6,568 nt of DNA, from contig JADGAE010000105.1 in assembly GCA_015232165.1 (NCBI GenBank), positions 1 to 6,568 of the forward strand, given 5' to 3'. Shown here piece after piece: positions 5,273 to 6,568 of the stretch (position 1 is its first letter; each line of letters opens with the position of its first letter). The stretch is from Nitrospirota bacterium. Its GTDB lineage: Bacteria > Nitrospirota > Thermodesulfovibrionia > Thermodesulfovibrionales > Magnetobacteriaceae. The translations under genes were made by a program, and so were the position numbers. The notes below the pieces were generated by a model. The model saw only the letters and a list, made by a program, of their open reading frames with translations, was not told where the DNA came from and ran no database searches.

Positions 5273-5350
5273 ATGTCAACAAGTTGTTACAGGCAAGCTA
5301 TACAGATGGATATAAAATTATCTAGGTTCAAACAATACATGGAGGTGTAA
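5273..5350 (+). CDS. Putative 25-residue leader peptide upstream of flagellin
   Basis: A small ORF begins at ATG 5273 and stops at TAA 5348-5350, one base before the flagellin ATG. A Shine-Dalgarno-like GAGGT (5264-5268) ends four bases upstream of its start. The peptide begins MSTSCYRQ, ends FKQYMEV, is basic and has no recognisable family. Its last codons (ATG GAG GTG) contain the flagellin ribosome binding site, so ribosomes translating it would pass over that site and stop beside the next start, the geometry of translational coupling. It may be a regulatory leader, a coupled small protein or a chance ORF. Confidence 0.35.
   Translation: MSTSCYRQAIQMDIKLSRFKQYMEV
5341..5345 (+). promoter_or_regulatory. 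Flagellin ribosome binding site, within the leader ORF and overlapping a CsrA-like motif
   Basis: GGAGG sits 6 bases before the flagellin ATG, a strong site. The surrounding ATACATGGAGGT (5335-5346) agrees with the CsrA consensus RUACARGGAUGU at ten of twelve positions, and a second, weaker GGA motif lies at 5308-5310. CsrA represses flagellin translation in some bacteria by binding such paired sites; here this is inference. Confidence 0.5.
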
Positions 5351-5351
5351 T

Positions 5352-6413
5352 ATGGCAGGATTTACGATTAACACGAATGTTATGTCACTCAACGCTCAGA
5401 GGAATCTGAGAAAGACGCAGACTCCCCTTAGTGAGACGATGCAGCGGCTGTCATCCGGTCTGCGCATCAACTCTGCCAAGGACGACGCGGCGGGGCTGGC
5501 AATTTCCACGAGGATGACCACACAGATAAGAGGTCTGACTGTGGCCACGAGGAATGCAGCCGATGGTTTATCAATGGCACAGACGGCAGAAGGCGCCATG
5601 GATGAGATAGTCAACAATCTTCAGAGGATCAGAGAGCTTGCCGTGCAGGCAATGAGTGGTCAGTATGGTACCACGGACGTCTCATTCATGCAGAGTGAGA
5701 TCAATGCCCTCGTAGAGGAAATAGGCAGGACGGCTGAACAGGCAAAGTTCAACGACAGAAAGCTCTTAAGCGGTCTGTTCCAGTCGCGCATACACGTCAG
5801 CTATGCCGCATCGGACCCGTCGATCGCCTTTAAGCTGGCATCTCTGAACACCGATGCCCTTGGCGGTGCAACGTTTACAACAACCGGTAAAAATGGCGCT
5901 TTTATGTATCTGTACGATATACACACGGCCACTACAAGCGACTATGCCTCAGCCTACGATGCGGCAACCGGTACGGGCATAGGTAACGGTGTATTCAGAG
6001 ACGGTACGGGGGCTGCCTCTACCTGGAGCGATACGGCCAACGGCGGTGCCGGTGGAGCAATAATCTACACTGGAAGGGCCAGTTTGATGGTTGCAGGGCC
6101 GCTCAATGCACTCGGTCAAGTCACTTTTTCATCGCGGGCATCCAACACCATAGCGATCTGTGACGGGGCAATGAACACGGTTATCAGCGAAAAGGCAAAG
6201 ATGGGTGCCAAGTCCAATCAGTTCGAGGCGGTTATCAGAAACATCGACAATGTCCTTGAGACCACGTATGCGGCAAGGTCGAGGATATTAGACGCCGACT
6301 TTGCTCAAGAGACGGCAAACATGACCAAGTTTATGATACTCCAGCAGGCCGGCATGTCAGTCCTGGCACAGGCAAACTCTATCCCTCAAAACGTACTGCA
6401 ATTGCTAAAGTAG
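5352..6413 (+). CDS. fliC: Flagellin (flagellar filament subunit)
   Basis: A 353-residue flagellin, the exported subunit that polymerises into the filament. The conserved N-terminal D0/D1 part (1 to about 145) includes INTNVMSLNAQRNL (6-19), QRLSSGLRINSAKDDAAGLAI (31-51) and QRIRELAVQA (91-100), the segment that in other flagellins packs in the D1 core and overlaps the TLR5-recognised surface. The C-terminal D1/D0 part (about 272-353) has SRILDADFAQETA (310-322) and ends ANSIPQNVLQLLK. The variable middle (about 146-271) is short, rich in Gly, Ala and Thr, and holds Cys270, the only cysteine. Like other flagellins it has no cleaved signal peptide and would leave through the flagellar type III apparatus. 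The start is clear: GGAGG 6 bases upstream, and the MAGFTINTN start is typical. It is driven by the sigma-54 promoter and followed by a hairpin, so it is probably transcribed alone or with the small leader ORF. Confidence 0.98.
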   Translation: MAGFTINTNVMSLNAQRNLRKTQTPLSETMQRLSSGLRINSAKDDAAGLAISTRMTTQIRGLTVATRNAADGLSMAQTAEGAMDEIVNNLQRIRELAVQAMSGQYGTTDVSFMQSEINALVEEIGRTAEQAKFNDRKLLSGLFQSRIHVSYAASDPSIAFKLASLNTDALGGATFTTTGKNGAFMYLYDIHTATTSDYASAYDAATGTGIGNGVFRDGTGAASTWSDTANGGAGGAIIYTGRASLMVAGPLNALGQVTFSSRASNTIAICDGAMNTVISEKAKMGAKSNQFEAVIRNIDNVLETTYAARSRILDADFAQETANMTKFMILQQAGMSVLAQANSIPQNVLQLLK

Positions 6414-6437
6414 CCCTCCTCCCCACAACATCATCAA

Positions 6438-6475
6438 TAAGGATAAAGGGAAGATACCACCCCCCTTTATCCTTA
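6438..6475 (+). terminator. Hairpin downstream of flagellin (terminator or 3' stabiliser)
   Basis: TAAGGATAAAGGG (6438-6450) pairs perfectly with CCCTTTATCCTTA (6463-6475), a 13-bp stem with a 12-base loop, starting 25 bases after the flagellin stop. The T-rich tract expected of a classic intrinsic terminator is weak (GACTTCTAACT follows), so the structure may also work by protecting an abundant mRNA from 3' decay. The rest of 6476-6553 shows no gene. Confidence 0.72.
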
Positions 6476-6553
6476 GACTTCTAACTCACATGCCTCTATT
6501 GGCAACAGTCATCGGGTATCCTCTTTATATTTCATGGTAACTATACTTTAAGG

Positions 6554-6568
6554 CAAGAAAGAAAGGGG
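6554..6568 (+). repeat. 5' end of another copy of the dispersed repeat, cut by the window edge
   Basis: The last 15 bases match 2304-2318 exactly, the start of the full repeat copy and in the same orientation. The window ends here, so the rest of the copy cannot be seen. A 15-base match alone is weak, but its intergenic location just after the flagellin unit fits the other copies. Confidence 0.55.

Larger units (their letters stand above)
4930..5351. other. Divergent regulatory region between kinase and flagellin genes (422 bases)
   Basis: This gene-free stretch holds a sigma-70-type promoter for the kinase (4996-5025, minus) with an embedded palindrome, two A/T tracts (5054-5062 and 5074-5083) about two helical turns apart, an inverted repeat CCTTA-ATA-TAAGG (5150-5162), the sigma-54 promoter of flagellin (5199-5214, plus), and a leader of about 125 bases containing a stem-loop and a small upstream ORF. 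The CCTTA palindrome lies about 37 bases upstream of the -24 box, a possible site for an enhancer-binding activator or repressor. Confidence 0.7.

Noticed and set aside
1..6568. CRISPR array, tRNA, rRNA or insertion sequence
   Set aside because: I saw no regular short direct repeats with unique spacers, no tRNA or rRNA signatures and no transposase gene in the window.

Overview
The window reads as chromosomal DNA from a flagellated Gram-negative-type bacterium that uses sigma-54. It carries a secreted protein, three cytoplasmic signalling proteins and one flagellin. The dense intergenic repeat, the RpoN-type flagellin promoter and the HQWRQPLN-type histidine kinase would suit a Nitrospirota (Magnetobacterium-like) or deltaproteobacterial genome. 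I favour the first, but this rests on recollection of similar sequences and not on any search.

Layout. A minus-strand gene (195-2150) encodes a secreted protein with an SGNH-hydrolase-like N-terminal domain, a Thr-Pro linker and six VCBS/FG-GAP repeats. A 465-base intergenic stretch follows and holds a complete copy of a structured dispersed repeat. A plus-strand gene (2616-3056) encodes a receiver-like protein that lacks several key receiver residues. Convergent to it is a minus-strand pair: a hybrid kinase (REC, coiled coil, HisKA, HATPase; 3715-4929) followed by a single-domain CheY-like response regulator (3254-3652). A 422-base regulatory region (4930-5351) separates the kinase from a divergently transcribed flagellin gene (5352-6413), which is followed by a 13-bp stem hairpin.

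How the parts may work together. The kinase has no membrane segment and carries its own receiver, so it probably takes input from another phosphotransfer protein or a cytoplasmic signal. The CheY-like protein just downstream is its natural partner. The kinase has a strong sigma-70-type promoter with a palindrome in its spacer, while the flagellin has a near-perfect sigma-54 promoter. Closeness to flagellin suggests, but does not prove, a role in motility control.

Most unusual parts. The flagellin leader has a stem-loop at the predicted 5' end, a 25-codon upstream ORF with its own Shine-Dalgarno that stops one base before the flagellin start, and GGA motifs resembling CsrA sites over the ribosome binding site. 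The structured intergenic repeat is also notable: one copy is internal and a partial copy sits at each edge of the window, all in the same orientation.
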